Source: Paralithodes platypus
Lineage: Eukaryota; Arthropoda; Malacostraca; Decapoda; Lithodidae
Reading direction: 5' to 3'
DNA: 64,000 bases
Assembly (NCBI GenBank): GCA_032716605.1
Contig: CM064517.1
Coordinates: 19,040,100-19,104,099 of the forward strand
Shown: piece by piece, positions 30,072 through 42,569 of the stretch
How positions within the stretch are numbered: position 1 is the stretch's first letter
How the letters are laid out: the number at the start of each line of letters is the position of its first letter
The notes under the pieces: generated by a model
Told to the model about the DNA's origin: nothing
The model's input: the letters and a program-made list of their open reading frames with translations, nothing else
Database searches by the model: none
Made by a program: the position numbers and the translations under genes

Positions 30072-31381
30072 CTTTGTGAAAAGCTAATTAGGAAGAGATG
30101 GATGAAAATGTTGGAGAGAAAGAAGATAATAACCCCAAAGCAATTTGGATTCAGAGAAGGGACATCTTGTGTTACCAGTTTGCTATGTTATTACAGTAGG
30201 GTGATAGATGTACTCCAAGAAAGAGGTGGATGGGTGGACTGCGTCTACTTAGACCTTTCCAAAGCATTCGATAAGGTACCACATTATAGGTTTGACTCCT
30301 GTAAGGAGATAAAGAAAACCTAATATTTAGTAGTGGCCCCGTAATCATTGACGAACATGCCTATTACATAAGGCATCCTCTTCAAACACTAATCCGCCGT
30401 AGTTTGAATCTACCGCGCAGAGCATTTAAAAACTGAGGAGCCTTCATCATGAGCGCACGCGACCTCACTCATGGCTTCAGTCATTATGAATTGGGTTCTC
30501 ACTACGAAAAAACTTCGTAAAAAATAAAAACAAAAAGAAAATAAGAATAACTATCCAATAAGCTTTCCATCATATCGTGGATGTACTTGTGTGGATTTCT
30601 GACCAGACGCTGAATCAGGCGTCATTCCTCCTTCACTGACATATCAAGTAAACCAAAATCCTTAATACATCAACGAATGGGAAGGGGACGGTCGGGAGGG
30701 CCCCAGTCGTCAATGATTACGGGGCCACTACTAAATATTAGGTTTTCTTTATCTCCTTACAGGAGTCAAACCTATAATTTATTAGTGGCCCCTCCATCAT
30801 TGACGAACATGCCTGATATCTAAGACTGGAGGGGGACATTCGTAATCATATCATAACTCTAGAAAAGCAGATAATAAAAACAACCACATAGTATTCTTAC
30901 TTTTGAAAAATGTATATAATACGGCGTAGGCCGGAAATATACAAGAAAAAGGGGGTTCAGGCAGGTGCGTGCTTCAAAGAAGCCTGCCTGACAAAAATAG
31001 GTAACCCTGAAGATTCTGAACACAGATCTGTAGTTACAAAAGGCACCCCACTCAACGAGTGGTGACAAAAATAATAAGTTATAAGTTTATACGTGCACAT
31101 CATAAACCCCAAAATACATGTGGAGATCAATTGCTAATGAACTCCATTGAACTAATGTTACATTGCTTTCGCAGCTAAAACTACTATAACAACACAGTTG
31201 TCTTGTACTAAACTTTGTACTAGCACAAATTCTCGCAGAGAACTTTTCAGATCACATTTCAACCTTAAATTGTATCACAGCTCTCATACTCCGGCGGGGT
31301 CTAGGGTGTCCTATGTCAACTGACTGCACCCCCCCCCCCCCCCCCTTCCTTGAAAATAAACATAAGTGACTGCAGGGCCAC

Positions 31382-32340
31382 CTAGACCCTCTGCCTTAAA
31401 GCTATACATGGTAAGGAAGGTTTGTCTAGAGCAACTGACAAGTATCTAGAGAGAAACGTATGATTAGACGCCCACAACTGTGTGGACGCAATATCTTCAA
31501 CTGAAAAGTTTTTCAGGAAACGTAAAGAGGCCGCCCACTTGCGTAAATCGTGGGCCCTACCCACAACGCCGGGATTACTCTCTTTAATGACTTCTACCAG
31601 AAGAGAGGCTAATCGCCGTTTAAGTAAGCGTTTACCCGTACTCGCTACCCATAAAGCACCTTGGGGGTTATGAGGAGCTATTCTTAAATATTTGGTTAGA
31701 GCTTGCACTGGACATAAATTATGATGCACCTTTCCCCTTTTTAACGCCGGCACCGTGAATTCAGAAAACACGTGTGCACTATGCTCATTCTTGGCTACAA
31801 ACGCCGGGGAGGGTGCAATGGAAATTGAATCATTAAGTCTACCAAACCTAAGACAATTAGGTGTGTTGCTCATCGCCGCCAGCTCAGACACTCTGTTTCC
31901 GGTGGCCAAAGCCAAAAGGAAAACTGCCTTCTTTAAGATTAAAGCAAAGTCTGCAGTATTTTGATACAGACGAGAATGAAGTAAAGACAAAGCTTTGTCC
32001 ATAGACCAAGTAGGCATGAGCTGACGGGGAGGTGGGCGGAGTTTAAAACACGCTCTCATAAATCCTGTTTCCTCCGCCACCGGTATGGATAGACCTGTAA
32101 GGTCGAAAAAGGGCACTCTAATAGCAGTTAAGTGATTCTTCAAAGTAACCACAGATAAACGTTTCTGCTCAAACAGATAGTTCAAGTAATTAAAAAACCA
32201 ATGCCACTGAGGGTACAGTTTGTTCCGTACTAACAATCCAAGAAGTAAAAGCTTTCCAATGAGATTGATATTGTCGCTTAGTAGACTGAGTATATTGATT
32301 GAGCAATTTATTGGTCACATCCCTACCGTATGGTGCTAGC
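31382..32340 (-). pseudogene. DIRS-A2 tyrosine recombinase (frameshifted)
   Basis: The catalytic part (31382-32236) is intact and nearly identical to A1, with GNRVSEL, HDLRKWAASL and the FLSRYL tyrosine. An extra A in the run near 32193 shifts the N-terminal core-binding part into another frame (32190 upward), so a full protein cannot be made without a frame correction. Confidence 0.9.
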
Positions 32341-34026
32341 CACTTGGCCTCCTGAATGTCCATAATGCAAAAGTCAGCGAGGTCTCTAGGTTGCCAATCG
32401 TGTCTAAGTGGAAGTACCCGACCGGGAGCGATACCGGGTCCGGGCACCACATTATTAACTGCTGGCACCACACCTGCGCTGGCCACAGGGGCGCGATTAG
32501 CGAGACTAAGCCTCGATAAACTCGTAGTTTGTTCACTACGTGGCACATTAGTGACGCATCTGGCGGCGGAAACAGATAGATGGAGCTCCATCTGTTCCAG
32601 TCTGTCACTAGGGCGTCTGGCCCCCCTGCCGGCGTTATCGCCCGGCGGGTGAGGTATAGAGGGAGCTTGTGAGTCTCCTCGGACGCAAAAAGATCCACTT
32701 GTGGATGGGAGAGCTCCGCAATCATTAGGTCGAAAATGGGTTGCTTGAGCTCCCATTCTACTGTCGTGCTCTGTCTCCGGGACAGAGCGTCTGCCCAGAC
32801 GTTCGCTACGCCTGGGAGATAAGATGCGTGAAGATAAATATCTAGACTGGTGGCTAGAACAAAAATCTCTTCCGACACGAGTAGCAACTTCCTTGACCTC
32901 GTTGACCCTTGTTTCTGAATACAGTGAACTGCATTCAGATTGTCCATTCTGAAGGCCACTGACTTGCCCCGTAACGCCGGGCCGTGAGCCTGAAGGAAAT
33001 ACAAGGGGACTAGTAACTCTTTGACATTTATGCGAGAGATTTCTAAGTGGGACCAAAGTCCCTGATTTGACTGAAATCCCCACCCTATGGTGCCTGACGC
33101 ATCCGTGTCTACCCATACCGTTGGAGGAGGAGAGGTCCATGACATGATTGAGTGCAATGTTTCCCTCTTCGCCCAGACCGCTAGTAAGGTGTGGATTAAT
33201 TTTGGTATGGGCCATAATTTTCCCGCCGGTAAGAGTGGGAAATATTTGTTGCCTTCCAATATTAATCGTTTTACTTTCAACCGGCCCAACTTGACAGTTA
33301 GCTGAATCCAGTTGAGAGAGCCGACCAGAGACTCCCAGACTCTTCGTGTCGTAGTCAGACTGTGAAGAAACCTGAACAGTTTCCTGCGAAACCTGTTGCG
33401 ATTGTCCACACTCTGACTCAGAGTGAGAGCGGCGGTGTCCCAGACCAGCCCTATCCACTGAATTACTCTTGAGGGAACAAGGTTTGACTTTACCAGATTT
33501 ACCTTGAAGCCTAGAGTTTTGACATGATTTAAAATGATATTGACATGTTTTATGCATAATTGTTGTGTCTCTGCCACCACCAGCCAGTCGTCTAGATACC
33601 ACAACACTCTGATTCCCTGTTTTAACAATGGCATCAGGGCTTGCCGGACTAGTTTCGTGAATAATCGAGGTGCTAGGTTCAAACCGAACGGCATCCTCTG
33701 AAAAACAAAATTTTGGTGCCTGATCCTCAAGGCCAGAAACCTTTGAAATCTTTTGTTGACCGACACGTGCCAATAGGCGTCTGTCAGGTCTAGGGAACAC
33801 ATCCAGCCACCCGGCGGAAGTGTTAGCCTGATTTGATGAACTGTTAACATTCTGAAAGACTCGTTGTAAATGTGAAGATTCAGATACGACAGGTCTACGA
33901 CCGGCCTCATCTGAACACTGTCCCGTTTGGGAACCAAAAACAGTTTTGACGTGAATACAGGGTAATCTGGGGGTACCGGGATGATGACATTCTTGGCAAT
34001 CATCTCCTGGACCAGCAACTCCACCT
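32336..34026 (-). CDS. DIRS-A2 RT / RNase H / methyltransferase-like, N-terminally truncated
   Basis: The 562-codon frame starts MELLVQEMIAKNV and contains every motif of copy A1: RPVVDLSYLN, LDLTDAYWHV, YLDDW, RNase H DTDAS / RMDN / ADALSRR, VDLFAS, DALVTDW and FPPPD. The first 72 or so residues, together with the A AAA AAC frameshift site, have been removed by the 219-bp deletion. It has lost four codons near the RNase H SNQG segment relative to A1. The domain core is intact, but the route by which it would be translated is gone. Confidence 0.9.
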
Positions 34027-36510
34027 CTAATTTGATGGTGGGTTTGGTGGTGTTGGACGCTTCGCCGGCTGGCTGGTGTGGGCCGAAGACTGGCCCTGCC
34101 CCGGCTTATACTGGCCGCGTCCCCTCTGTCCTGAAAACCCTCTCTGTCTATGCCTGAACTGACCCAGGGGGGATTGGGAGGACTTAGGCGGAAGAAACGG
34201 CTTAGAACCCCCTGGCTGAGCTTTAGTAGGAGGCTTAGGTTTGGGGAAGTTAAATGCGGGTTTCTTAGCCTGTGCGGGACTGTGCTTCACGGCCTGTGCC
34301 ATGTTAAACACTGTTCGCCATACATCAGGGGACATTAAAGAAGGTGTAAGTACTGGGGACATTACCACCTGGTTAGCAATGCGATCAGGCAGCTTGCGAA
34401 CTAATGACATCCTAAGATCCTGTCGTGCTCGCACCGCCTCAAGTAAGGCTGTGCGTATGTCACCTAAGGATTGAATTGACGACTGAAGAATCAGACGCCG
34501 GGATAATTCAACTGATCTTCGAGCATCCGCGTCTGCGATTGCCTGAGTAGACCTGAGTAAAGACTTAGCCACCTGTTGAGAAACTATGTACTGTGAAAAC
34601 AGGCGGAAAGCTTTTCCCCTTAGCCTAAATTCTCTGTCTAGGTGAGAAGGGGTAGGGGTAATGAATGGTTCCTTTAGTTCACAAAGATTAATCTTAGGGG
34701 CAGCTAAAAAAGAAAATAAAGCTGACGGAACTCCGCCGGCAGAACCTACCGGCATTGAGAACCATGAATGTGTATCCTGAGGGATCTGGTGGGAAGATTT
34801 AGAAGTGAAAGTGGTTGCAAAGTTTTGAGCCTCTACCTCCCAATCCACCCAAGGTCCTGGTCCCAACTGTCCCACCTTCAACACTGGATTAGCTGTCTCG
34901 TCTGTGACGGTCTGTAAATCTAGTTCAGGAGTAATAGCCGACAGAGCCTTAATATCATTAAACCCATCCAGCTTAGACCAGTCTGAAAAAAGTTTTGAAG
35001 CTGAGGCAGGGGGTAAAGCAGGCTTAGATGCATAAACAAAATAATCCTGATGATAATAACTAGGTATAGCCTTGATATTTACGTCCAAAACATTACCCAA
35101 GGCATCCAATGCCCTTAATTTCTTAGACTTATTTCCCTGGATAAACCACTCACGTGGTACCGGGAGTTCCCCTGACAAGGTAGGCTGGGCAAGCTCTGGC
35201 TTAGAGGGGTTCAAAGGGACCCATGACTCGTCTGGCCCATAAAGCAGGGGCATAGCTACCTTTCTAAGAGGCGCTTTGTCTAGAGGGGGTGGATTAACAT
35301 CCGTAATGACCCTGACATTTGACGTAGTGAATGCCGCCGTAGCTGGCTTAGAGCTCCCTGCCGGTGACAGAGTAGGAGGGTTAGGAATCTTAGATAAATC
35401 GATTGACGTTATCAGAGGCCGTACCGCAGAACTGTCAAGGGAGCCCCCAAGTCCATTGTGGGGTTTTCTCGTTGTTGATTAAAGAATTTTGATAGAGCAT
35501 GAGTAAGTAACCCATCAATTTCTTGTGCTGTAACAAACTGGTTAGGTGCAGAACTTTCAGGTGAATTAGTATTATCATGGGCGGCGTCCAGGCCTGAGCC
35601 TGACCCTTGTCCTTCCCTATCTGAAATTAATGACACTTCATCTTGTTCCTCCCGATCCTCCTGAGAAGACCCCGCCGAGGCAGGGGCACCTTGTTTCCAA
35701 GATAAATCAGGGATAGAGGATGGGGTCGCCGCGTCCCTGTGGACATCGGCTACTGTGTGACTCGTATGAGTCGGACGTGGATGGTCAGACCCTGGCTGAG
35801 CAAACCGCCAAACACCGAGGCTCTGGCCTACGCTCTCTTGAGAGTCTGAAACATTCTCAATTATTGAATATCCTGAACTTTCCATTTCTAGGGTTAAAAT
35901 ATCAATAGGTAAATCTTGTTTAGGGACAGGCGCTTCACTATACTCTGAGGCTGTAGCAGAAACATTGTCAGGTGTAGAGGTACGATGAGATGCACTAGAC
36001 TTAGTAGAATGTCGAGATGACTTCTTATGGGAATCCTTTTTGGAGGATTTGTGGCTACGGTGTGACCGCGAACTAGACCTAGGTTTGGAAGAATCACCAC
36101 CATGGCCCCTGGGGGAAGCTTCAGTCTTGCACTTCTTACTAGCCGGGGAAGAGGCCCGACTTGAAGACCGTTGTCTGAGGGGTGACCTTGACCTCGATCT
36201 CGCCTGCGACGAGGAGGTGGCTGCCGGGGGAGTAGGCTCTCTCGGGCGTTTAAACGTATCCACAGACGATACAGAACCCTGGCTAGTCTCTGTCGGCTTA
36301 AAACCCCTTACTCTAGAGGTACGTTTAGGGGGAGGGTGCTCTGACAGCAACTTATCCCAAAGTGGGACGTTGTCACATTGAAGTGACTTATGTGCGACAA
36401 TGGTAGTGTAGGCCGACATTTGTTGTCTGACCTCTCTCAACGCTACCGCCGCGGTCTTGTCATTGTCACACAGGACTTTATTGGCTAATTGGGAGCAAAT
36501 GAACAATTAC
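34027..36510 (-). pseudogene. DIRS-A2 Gag (frameshifted in three places)
   Basis: The frames 36506-35412 and 35253-34027 are near-identical to A1 Gag, including the Arg/Ser-rich segment and the MPLLYGPDESW core. The last 60 codons stay in the Gag frame and end GRGQYKPGQGQSSAHTSQ ... PPNPPSN at the deletion joint, which establishes the true Gag frame for the family. A one-base loss in the run near 36498 removes the N-terminal Cys/His segment from the frame, and another near 35432 breaks the centre. Confidence 0.85.
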
Positions 36511-38440
36511 GTGTAACCCAGAGACCCCTTGAACGGTCTAGACATCTAACACACCTTATGCAAAGGGTATGTGCAAAAATTGGGATACCCGCGCAAGTAG
36601 GGGTAATGCACAGGGCAAAAACTGGGGTCACATTAGCCATGACAGAGACTGGTGTGAGGAACTACCGCCGGGTCTGTATTGGTCCGCCGGAGCTCAGCTC
36701 TGGAAAAATAAAGAAAAATTTCCAGGAATTAATGCTCATAAGGTTAACCCAAGTGTTCGCATACAAGTGTTAATAACCCGCCGGGTAACGGGATGCAAAG
36801 ACACAGCTAACACATCTCGCCACGCGGCTGGGTGTAAAGAGGCTAAACAAATCTTCTTAGCTAAAGAACATGAAGAATACCCTCTGATATAATGGTCCAG
36901 TATGGCACTTATAGTCTGTAGGAGGTGGTGACTGTCTCAAGATTCAATTTTGTAACAAAGCCCCCCCTCATAAAGACGCCGGCCCTTGAAATATTTTAGT
37001 AGAATAGCCCAGGGCAGGAATATACGAGATCTGATTTTTTAACGAATTGTCCCAAACGATCGTCGTAAAAATAGAAGGCGGCGATACTGAAAGTATCACC
37101 CAATTAAGGTTAATCGAAATTGAATTTGTTTATAAATTCCTTAGTTCCTTTACTTAGGGGCACCCGCCGGGTGTGGAAATCGATTTGGTTAAACCTCACT
37201 GAACCTTCAAATGCCGTAAGAGTAAAGGCAGCGATACACAGAGTATCACTCAAATGGATTGGTTAACTATAAGAGACCTAAGTCGTTTTATCCCACCCTG
37301 CTCAGGTGCACCCGCCGGGTGAGAAGTCTAAAAGTTAACCCCACAAGTTCCTGACCCCACTTCTTTGTAAAAGATCGCCGGGGAGGAACGCCTAAACAAC
37401 AGCTAGGTTTTCCCCGTGGTTGTCGTAAACCAGGTAGAAAAACCTATAAAAAACGAGTGTTCTCAAGAACGTCGTTTCTTTATATATAACTAAATATATA
37501 TGTAAGGATGGGTACCGCCATCCCGCCGGGAATTTTAAAGGAGGCCTGAAACCAGGCACCCACAGAGACGCAGTCCTGGAGAGCCACAGACACCTCCCCT
37601 CGCCGGGGAACCAGCCAGTGTTAAAAACCACGTGTGGCCTAACACTGCTCATCGGTCAGGATTTTTCACGGTGAAACCGAGAAAACCCGCCGGAAGGCAA
37701 ACCCCACCCTGAACAGACACCATCTGAACAATACGACACGAGGAGAGACACGCACGACTAACCAAGGTCACAACATAATCCGTGGAATTAGCCAATACAC
37801 AACTAAACCAGGAAACAAATATAGTCCGAGGAATTAGCCAATACACAACTATAACCCGGATACACATGACACAGTAGGGCATATTTATAAAATAAATAAT
37901 AACACTAGACATGTGGCAAAGCTACGAGCGGCTGGCTAGGCCTAGGTAGACGGCATGAAAATAGTTGAAATATAAACACACACTGGAATATCACAACAGG
38001 AACCACCGCCAACACACCACCGAAGCGATAACTTCCCACCCCGGGAAGCCTGACACGGACCCAGAAAAAACTTCACTAAGTGAAGAAAAATACGCTGGGA
38101 ACGTCAGCAAACACACAGCTTACCTCATCAGAAGGATAAAAGGCAGCAATAATTAACGCGTAATGAAAGCCGCCTGCATCACCAACTAACTCAACTGTGA
38201 AAAGTTCACGTGTCCACAACAGGACCACGAGGGTACATCCGAAATAGATGCCCCATACATACGACCCAAAATACATTGCACTGCGGGCAACCAGCCCAGG
38301 ACACTCCTGCTACGCCTATCCTAACCTTACTCGATACATCCCAGAGTAAACAAATGAGAAAAAACTCACTAGGGACGCCACGAATGCGGAACCAGCGGAG
38401 CCTGAAAGGTACGTCCGGGCAGGCTGAGCGCAGAGCAAAG
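36511..38440 (-). other. DIRS-A2 leader
   Basis: Same leader structure as copy A1: two units of about 150 bp with GATAC/GTATC pairs and CCCGCCGGG, then the direct repeat around GGAATTAGCCAATACACAAC. No coding sequence. Confidence 0.75.
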
Positions 38441-39506
38441 AAGGAGGAATGACGCCTGATTCAGCGTCTGGTCAGAAATCCACACAAGTACATCCACGAT
38501 ATGATGGAAAGCTTATTGGATAGTTATTCTTATTTTCTTTTTGTTTTTATTTTTTACAAAGTTTTTTCGTAGTGAGAACCCAATTCATAATGACTGAAGC
38601 CATGAGTGAGGTCGCGTGCGCTCATGATGAAGGCTCCTCAGTTTTTAAATGCTCTGCGCGGTAGATTCAAACTACGGCGGATTAGTGTTTGAAGAGGATG
38701 CCTTATGTAATAGGCATGTTCGTCAATGATGGAGGGGCCACTAATAAATAAGAGATTGTTATCCAAGCTTGAGACGCTAGAATGTGTCAGGGGGAGTTTG
38801 CTGAAATGGATGGAGAGCTATTTAACAGATAGGGAAATGAGGACCAACATTAGAGGAACTTACTCATCGTGGCGGAAAGTTGAGAGTGGTGTGCCGCAGG
38901 GATCTGTGTTGGCACCTCTCATGTTCCTTATGTATGTGAATGACCTGCCGATAGGCATAAATTCCTACATGTCAATGTTTGCAGATGACGTAAAAATTAT
39001 GAGACAAATAGCAAATAAAAGTAGTTGTGAGGAGCTGCAAGGGGATTTAGATAAAATATACGAATGGAGCACCAAGTGGAAAATGAAATTTAGTATAAGT
39101 AAATGCCATGTGTTAAATATGGGAAGAAGTGTGAATAGACCAAATTGGGAGTACAGGATGGGAGATAATATAATTAGCAAGGCCGAAAAAGAAAAGGACT
39201 TCGGGTTGATTACACAAGATAATTTGTCGCCAGAGAAACATATTAACAAGCTCTTTAGCGGAATGTATGCAATGGCCGGGAATATGAAAGTTGCTCTGAA
39301 CTACTTGGATGAGACCATGGTAGCGAAAATTATGAAGAGTATGATTAGACCAAGATTGGAGTATGCAGCAGTGGTGTGGTCCCCGCATCTAAAGAAGCAT
39401 ATTCACAAGTTAGAAAGAATCCAGAGAGCAGTTACTAGATTGGTTCCAAGTCTCAGAGAACTGCCATATGAAAGGAGGCTAGACAAATTAAATCTACCGA
39501 GTTTAA

Positions 39507-39988
39507 CCCTCCAGCCCCGGCTATGTATTATATATATATATTCCTCGAAACCCGGGTGTTTTGGCCGAAAAACGTCTAGGCTAGGCTACCGTATATTCGT
39601 TAATCTGACTGCTTCCCGCATTCCCGCGCATCCCCAAGCGTAGCTGTGTTATTTACCTGTAGAATGGCATTAAGTAGAGCTCTCTAAGTCAACTGGTTGA
39701 GCTGTGATGATGATTTCATTGGAGATAACTTTATGGCCAAAACAGCCACTTTACACCACTTTTCGATACTTAACAACAACATACAGGCACACACGAACAA
39801 GCGACGCTCTCCTTCTTGTGGCCGGAGATGCGGGGCGACGGTCCAGCCGGCTGTTGTTTACATGCGTCGGACCGACGCCTCGCACACGAAGCTCACAGGC
39901 TTTCAACCACTGGGCGTTCAAGAGACCGTCCGGGTACCTGTTATATGCTTTTTTATGGGCGTTCAAGAGCCCTTCCGTGGTGAGAGGG
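39507..39988. mobile_element. TTAA-target MITE (piggyBac-like), copy 2, with exact target duplication
   Basis: 482 bp between TTAA at 39503-39506 and TTAA at 39989-39992, ends CCCTCCAGCCCC and GTGAGAGGG. The unoccupied site is visible in the other CR1-c copy (near 50830, where the coding strand reads AGTTTAAAAGAG-like sequence), so the insertion and the TTAA duplication are exact. It is homologous, in reverse orientation, to 4716-5195. Confidence 0.9.
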
Positions 39989-40319
39989 TTAAAAGAGAGG
40001 AGAGAGAGGGGATACATTATAATGATGTACAAATGCACCCAGAGGCTGGATAGGGAGGATATATTAATTATGGATACAGGAATAACTAGAGGCCACAGCA
40101 ACAAAGTAAAAAGACCTACCTGCAAGAACGATATCAGGAAGTTTAGCTTCCCCTATAGATGTATTGAAAAATGGAATGGGCTGGAGGAGGAGGTGGTAGG
40201 GGCAAGGAACATCCATATTTTCAAGAAAAAATTGGATAAAAAGTAGACTGAGAGACGGGACAACACGAGCTTAGCTCAACTCCTGTAAACTACAATTAGG
40301 TAAATACAATTAGGTAAAT

Positions 40320-40667
40320 ACATCAATGCCCTCGAACTGTTGGTTCCCTTGTTCTTCCTGAGGGACCACGCGCTGGCCCTTCGGGGAAAGTCGGTGGCCT
40401 TCAGGATGGACAATCAGACAGCTGTCCACTGTATCCAAAAGCAGGGGTCCTCCAGGTCATTGACTCTGTTGAGGATCTCCGAGAAGTTGTTCTTCCTCGC
40501 GAACCGACACAACATCTCCCTGCAAGCATCCTCTCAGCTCCCCGCCATGGAGTGGCTTCGGTCACCCAGGCTATATTGTGGTCGGCAGGGAGGGTTCTGT
40601 GGGGGCGCTCGTTTATGGCCTTGGCCTTACTCGGGGCCTTGGGGCTGTTCGGCCAGGCAGCTTGGGG

Positions 40668-40710
<43 letters not shown>

Positions 40711-41190
40711 TCTCCCTGCACGCCTCCTACCTGCCCGGGACTGCCAACCTGTGGGCGGACGCCCTGTCGAGAGGACAGGGCGTTCTTGTAGAATGGGCAA
40801 TGAAACAGACTGTGTTCGACGACCTCGCAGCTTCCTGGGGTGTTCCGGAGGTCGACTTGTTCGCATCGAAGGAGACGCGCGAGTTGCCTCAGTACCTATC
40901 CCTCCGGACTCGTACTCCGGAAGGGGGTCCGGACGCTTTCATGGAAGACTGGAACAGGTGGCAGTCGATATACATATTTCCGCCACCAGATGCACTGTTG
41001 ATGTGCAAAGTCCTCGCGAGGCTGCGGCTGTACCGCGGCAGAGTCTGGCTAATAGCGCCTCTGTGGCCGGCACAGGCTTGGTACGCCCAGTTGAAGCGGT
41101 GGTGCCAGAGTCCGGTCCCTCTCCCTCTCTCAAGCTTCCACTTGAGCCAGGTTGGAGACCTGCGGACCTCGTTGGCCTTCGCATCGTGGA
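40320..41190 (+). pseudogene. DIRS-B RNase H and methyltransferase-like region, split by a CAA-LINE
   Basis: Resumes at INALELLVPLFF (DIRS-A: INVKELLIPLYF), then SVAFRMDNQTAVHCIQKQGS with the RNase H aspartate. It is interrupted at 40525-40706 and continues SLHASYLPGTANLWADALSR. The downstream block VDLFASKETRELPQYLSLR, DAFMEDWNRWQSIY, FPPPDALLMCKVLARLR and APLWPAQAWYAQLKRW matches DIRS-A closely, again with FPPPD in place of a canonical N/DPPY. The lysine-glutamate catalytic position of DIRS-A RNase H (KELL) reads LELL here. No active enzyme can be made because the RT core upstream is missing. Confidence 0.88.
40525..40706 (+). mobile_element. CAA-LINE 3' end inserted in DIRS-B RNase H, 14-bp target duplication
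   Basis: A short fragment ends GGGGCTGTTCGGCCAGGCAG, as in the copies at 2161 and 27887, followed by (AAC)n to 40706. It is flanked by AACATCTCCCTGCA at 40511-40524 and 40707-40720. The insert is about 182 bp and 5'-truncated to little more than the 3' end. Confidence 0.9.
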
Positions 41191-42132
41191 TGTTCGTGAG
41201 GCACGGTGGCTCCCAGTCCACGGACGGGACCTGACTGACTTCCTGAAGCGTTCATGGACGTCTTCGACTTGGGGGACTTACGAGTCCCACTGGAGGTCTT
41301 TTACTAGGTGGATACAGGACACTCGCCAGACAGTTAGCTCTCCTTCCCTCATACTATACTACTTGTTTCACCTCTTCCGTACACGTCACTTTCAAGTCAA
41401 CACTATACGTAACCACTTGTCTGCCATCCGGGAGGTCTTTGAGTCCGTCACTGGGCTGGTCGCTCCGCCGAAGGAGCTGGATTCCTTCATGAAGGCTGAA
41501 CGACAGGGAACGACTGCCTCCGCGCCAGATCCCTCCTCAGTGGGATCTGGGGCGAGCTCTGGACCTTCTGGCTTCACACGCATATACACGGGACACTACA
41601 CCGGTTCAGTTGCTTGAGCGTACACTCTTCCTTGTCGCTCTGGCCACTGGGGATAGGGTGTCTGAAGTAGCAGCCATGTCACGGTCCCAGGAATGCATGC
41701 GATTCTCCCCGTCCTTGAATGTCGTCACGTTAGCCCCCTCCCCTCATTTTGTTGCCAAGAATGAGAGAGAGACCCACGTTTTCAAGCCTTTCACCATCCA
41801 GGCAAGCCTTGCACTCCTATGTTGAGTCTGTGGCGCCGACTTCGGGTACTGCTGTGTGGGTGTCTCCTCGGACTGGTGGGAGGCTCTCGAAGGTGCAGAT
41901 AGGACGCCACATTTGTCGGGTCATTCGTGCCAGTAACCCTAATTGTAGGGGTTCTGCGCACGATGTGCGGTCCTTTGCTGCCTCCTTACGGTTCCTGCAA
42001 AGTCGATCTTTAGCTGACATCGCCTCGGCGGGTTTGTGGTCTTGTGTCAATACCTTCGTCTCCTCCTACCTCTCCATGTCCATTGTTAGACCCCCTCGGC
42101 CTGTGATAGCTCTCGGGAGTCGTGTTTCCTAG
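41191..42132 (+). pseudogene. DIRS-B tyrosine recombinase (frameshifted)
   Basis: The frame to 41617 gives DVREARWLPVHGRDLTDFL and STWGTYESHWRSFTRW (core-binding domain). The next frame (41610-41825) gives LFLVALATGDRVSEVAAMS with the first catalytic Arg. The last (41749-42132) gives SAHDVRSFAASLRF with the His and second Arg, and NTFVSSYLSMSI with the nucleophilic Tyr. All tetrad residues are preserved, but two frame changes (near 41610 and 41800) disable it. It is homologous along its length to the DIRS-A recombinase. Confidence 0.9.
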
Positions 42133-42199
42133 AGCTCTGGCGAAGATACCTGGTCTTCCCCCCTTGTCACTCTTTCTTTTACTTTGTTTTCTTTGGAAA

Positions 42200-42212
42200 G
42201 GGGGGGGGGGGG
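42200..42212 (+). other. Poly(G) tract after DIRS-B recombinase
   Basis: Thirteen G, 67 bp after the recombinase stop codon, matching the position class of the G runs in DIRS-A and DIRS-C. Confidence 0.9.
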
Positions 42213-42569
42213 AGTACGGGTTTGCAACACTTGATTGCAAGTTTGGGATTATGTTTTATGTATACGTACATAAGTATTTTTGCCAAATTGAAAATTGTGT
42301 TTTATTATTGTGTTCAATGTTTTTGTTGGTTTTGGAAGAAAAGGGATTTTGGGTACAGTACTTTTTTGGTTTAAGACAAGTCTATGTTTTTGCATTACTA
42401 TGAATGACGGGCACGTGTTAAAACTGTTCTTTTTAGCTACTCCTCAGTTTTTCACTCTTTTATTAAACTCTCTTGTTTAAATTGTGTTTCTTTGTCATTC
42501 ATAATTTTGTTTTATGCATTGTTTTTTTGGTATGTTGGGCTTGGATGTCCTCCTCCTATTTGTTATGCA

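Larger units (their letters stand above)
30285..38749 (-). mobile_element. DIRS-A retrotransposon, copy A2 (8.5 kb)
   Basis: Same orientation and order as copy A1 and nearly identical in sequence, with an ITR at each end and an internal complementary region at about 30702-30820. It sits inside the CR1-c LINE between CCACAT and AAGAGATTG with no duplicated bases. Lesions compared with A1: a 219-bp deletion at the gag-RT junction (between 34026 and 34027 here, equivalent to 19237-19455 in A1), single-base deletions near 36498 and 35432, a frameshift near 32196 in the recombinase, and a 12-bp deletion near 33065. It is therefore more decayed than A1. Confidence 0.95.
30072..40319 (+). pseudogene. 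CR1-c LINE RT, split by DIRS-A2 and a TTAA MITE
   Basis: Three segments (30072-30284, 38750-39506, 39993-40319) make one 5'-truncated CR1-like LINE. The first has KQFGFREGTSCVTSLLCYY and [15 protein letters not shown]. The second continues with [42 protein letters not shown] and RLDKLNLPSL. The third has MYKCTQRLDREDILIMDTG and KWNGLEEEVVGARN. The 3' tail contains two AATTAGGTAAATAC units. The insertion into DIRS-B coincides with loss of about 0.7 kb of the host RT gene. A minus-strand 5'-truncated copy of the same family is at 50488-50905. Confidence 0.88.

Noticed and set aside
40578..40720. Polyasparagine/polyglutamine protein segment
   Set aside because: It is the (AAC)n tail of an inserted LINE translated in different frames.
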